Part shown: positions 31,438 through 32,280 of the stretch, piece after piece | Layout of the letters: each line of letters starts with the position of its first letter | Numbering within the stretch: position 1 is the first letter of the stretch | From: Acetobacteraceae bacterium | GTDB taxonomy: Bacteria; Pseudomonadota; Alphaproteobacteria; Acetobacterales; Acetobacteraceae | Direction: 5' to 3' | Length of the DNA stretch: 32,280 nucleotides | NCBI GenBank assembly: GCA_027488195.1 | Contig: JAIYCD010000045.1 | Location: 1 to 32,280 of the forward strand | Notes under the pieces: generated by a model | The model's input: only the letters and a program-made list of their open reading frames with translations | Told to the model about the DNA's origin: nothing | Databases searched by the model: none | Position numbers and translations under genes: made by a program

Positions 31438-32280
31438 TTAAAGCGCGCCCCCCTTGCGGCCGGCCATCGCGCCCAGCCGCAGCCGCAGCGCGTTCAGCTT
31501 GATGAAGCCCTGCGCGTCGAACTGGTCATAGGCGCCCTGGTCATCCTCGAAGGTCACATGCTTCATCGAGTAGAGGCTGTGCGGCGATTGCCGGCCGGTG
31601 ACGATGACATTGCCCTTGTAGAGCTTCATCCGCACCGTGCCCTCGACGCTGGCCTGGGACGTATCGATCAGCGCCTGGAGCATCCGCCGCTCCGGGCTGA
31701 ACCAGAAGCCGTTATAGATGCACTCCGCATAGCGCGGCATCAGGCTGTCCTTCAGATGCGCGGCCTCACGGTCGAGCGTGATGCTCTCGATCGCGCGATG
31801 CGCCTGCCAGAGGATGGTGCCGCCCGGCGTCTCATAGCAGCCGCGCGACTTCATGCCGACGAAGCGGTTCTCCACCAGGTCCAGCCGGCCGATGCCATTG
31901 GCCTTCCCCAGCGCATTCAGCTTCGTGAGGATCGTGGCCGGGCTCATCGCCTCGCCATTGATGGCCACGGGGTCGCCATTCTTGAACTCGATGGTGATCT
32001 CGGTCGCCACATCGGGCGCGTCCATGGGGCTCAGCGTGCGCTGCCAGACCATCTCATCCGGCGCGTCCCAGGGCTCCTCCAGGATCTTCCCCTCGCTGCT
32101 GCTGTGCAGGAGGTTGGCATCCACGGAGAAGGGCGATTCGCCGCGCTTGTCCTTGGCGATGGGGATCTGGTGCTGCTCGGCGAAGGCGATCAGCGCGGTG
32201 CGGCTGGTGAGGTCCCATTCGCGCCAGGGGGCGATGATCTTGATGTCGGGCTTCAGCGCGTAATAGCTGATCTCGAAGCG
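31438..32280 (-). CDS. argG: Argininosuccinate synthase (5' end outside window)
   Basis: ATP-dependent joining of citrulline and aspartate, the second last step of arginine synthesis. 280 C-terminal residues are visible, about 70% of the usual 400. The window edge falls in [20 protein letters not shown]. Family motifs: [98 protein letters not shown] and [20 protein letters not shown]. The last residues GRKGGAL are a variable tail. The stop is close to the PaiB-like gene start. Confidence 0.98.
   Translation of the reverse strand, partial: RFEISYYALKPDIKIIAPWREWDLTSRTALIAFAEQHQIPIAKDKRGESPFSVDANLLHSSSEGKILEEPWDAPDEMVWQRTLSPMDAPDVATEITIEFKNGDPVAINGEAMSPATILTKLNALGKANGIGRLDLVENRFVGMKSRGCYETPGGTILWQAHRAIESITLDREAAHLKDSLMPRYAECIYNGFWFSPERRMLQALIDTSQASVEGTVRMKLYKGNVIVTGRQSPHSLYSMKHVTFEDDQGAYDQFDAQGFIKLNALRLRLGAMAGRKGGAL

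Overview
The window looks like a chromosomal stretch of a high-GC alphaproteobacterium, most likely an Acetobacteraceae (Roseomonas-like) heterotroph. This is inferred from the very GC-rich codon use, the TRAP transporter with twin-arginine-like binding-protein leaders, an orphan family-5 solute-binding protein, stand-alone amidases and an alphaproteobacterial-type Fpr with a C-terminal tail. I could not run a taxonomic search.

Layout. (1) 1-4268: an amidase (5' end outside the window), a peptide/opine-type solute-binding protein and a DadA-like FAD amino-acid oxidase, suggesting scavenging of amides or amino acids. (2) 4265-10792: a glycosyltransferase cluster with two divergent pairs (GT2 plus GT-B on the minus strand, GT2 plus GT4 on the plus strand), separated by a short region carrying 23-bp tandem repeats. 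(3) 10796-15868: GNAT acetyltransferase and amidase (ATGA-coupled), a secreted phytase-like esterase, an unannotated 52-residue membrane peptide, a RimJ/RimL-type GNAT and the ferredoxin/flavodoxin-NADP reductase Fpr. (4) 15869-17150: a NIPSNAP-family protein and a RibD/DHFR-like reductase, bracketed by two copies of a structured intergenic repeat. (5) 17166-20170: a complete TRAP transporter. (6) 20262-21844: a gene graveyard holding an isomerase remnant and a SsuABC/TauABC-type ABC operon with a broken binding protein, an internally deleted permease and an ATPase split by a TAG. (7) 21969-23258: a leucine-rich-repeat protein kinase behind a block of palindromic repeats. (8) 23371-28810: an autotransporter and a calcium-binding subtilase with an RTX-like C-terminus. 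(9) 28811-29846: decayed insertion-sequence debris ending at tRNA-Glu. (10) 29976 to the end: an atypical SDR, a PaiB-like FMN protein and argG (5' end outside).

Functionally the core parts are nutrient uptake and amide/amino-acid catabolism, surface-glycan synthesis, redox supply and arginine synthesis. The accessory parts are the two secreted proteins and the IS debris left of the tRNA-Glu gene, which together could be a decayed island inserted next to the tRNA. No CRISPR array, toxin-antitoxin pair or recognised defence system is visible. The most unusual signals are the structured repeats (one pair shows a compensatory base-pair change), the stepwise-decayed ABC operon, the LRR-kinase, the Gly-Thr-repeat autotransporter and the small membrane ORF.
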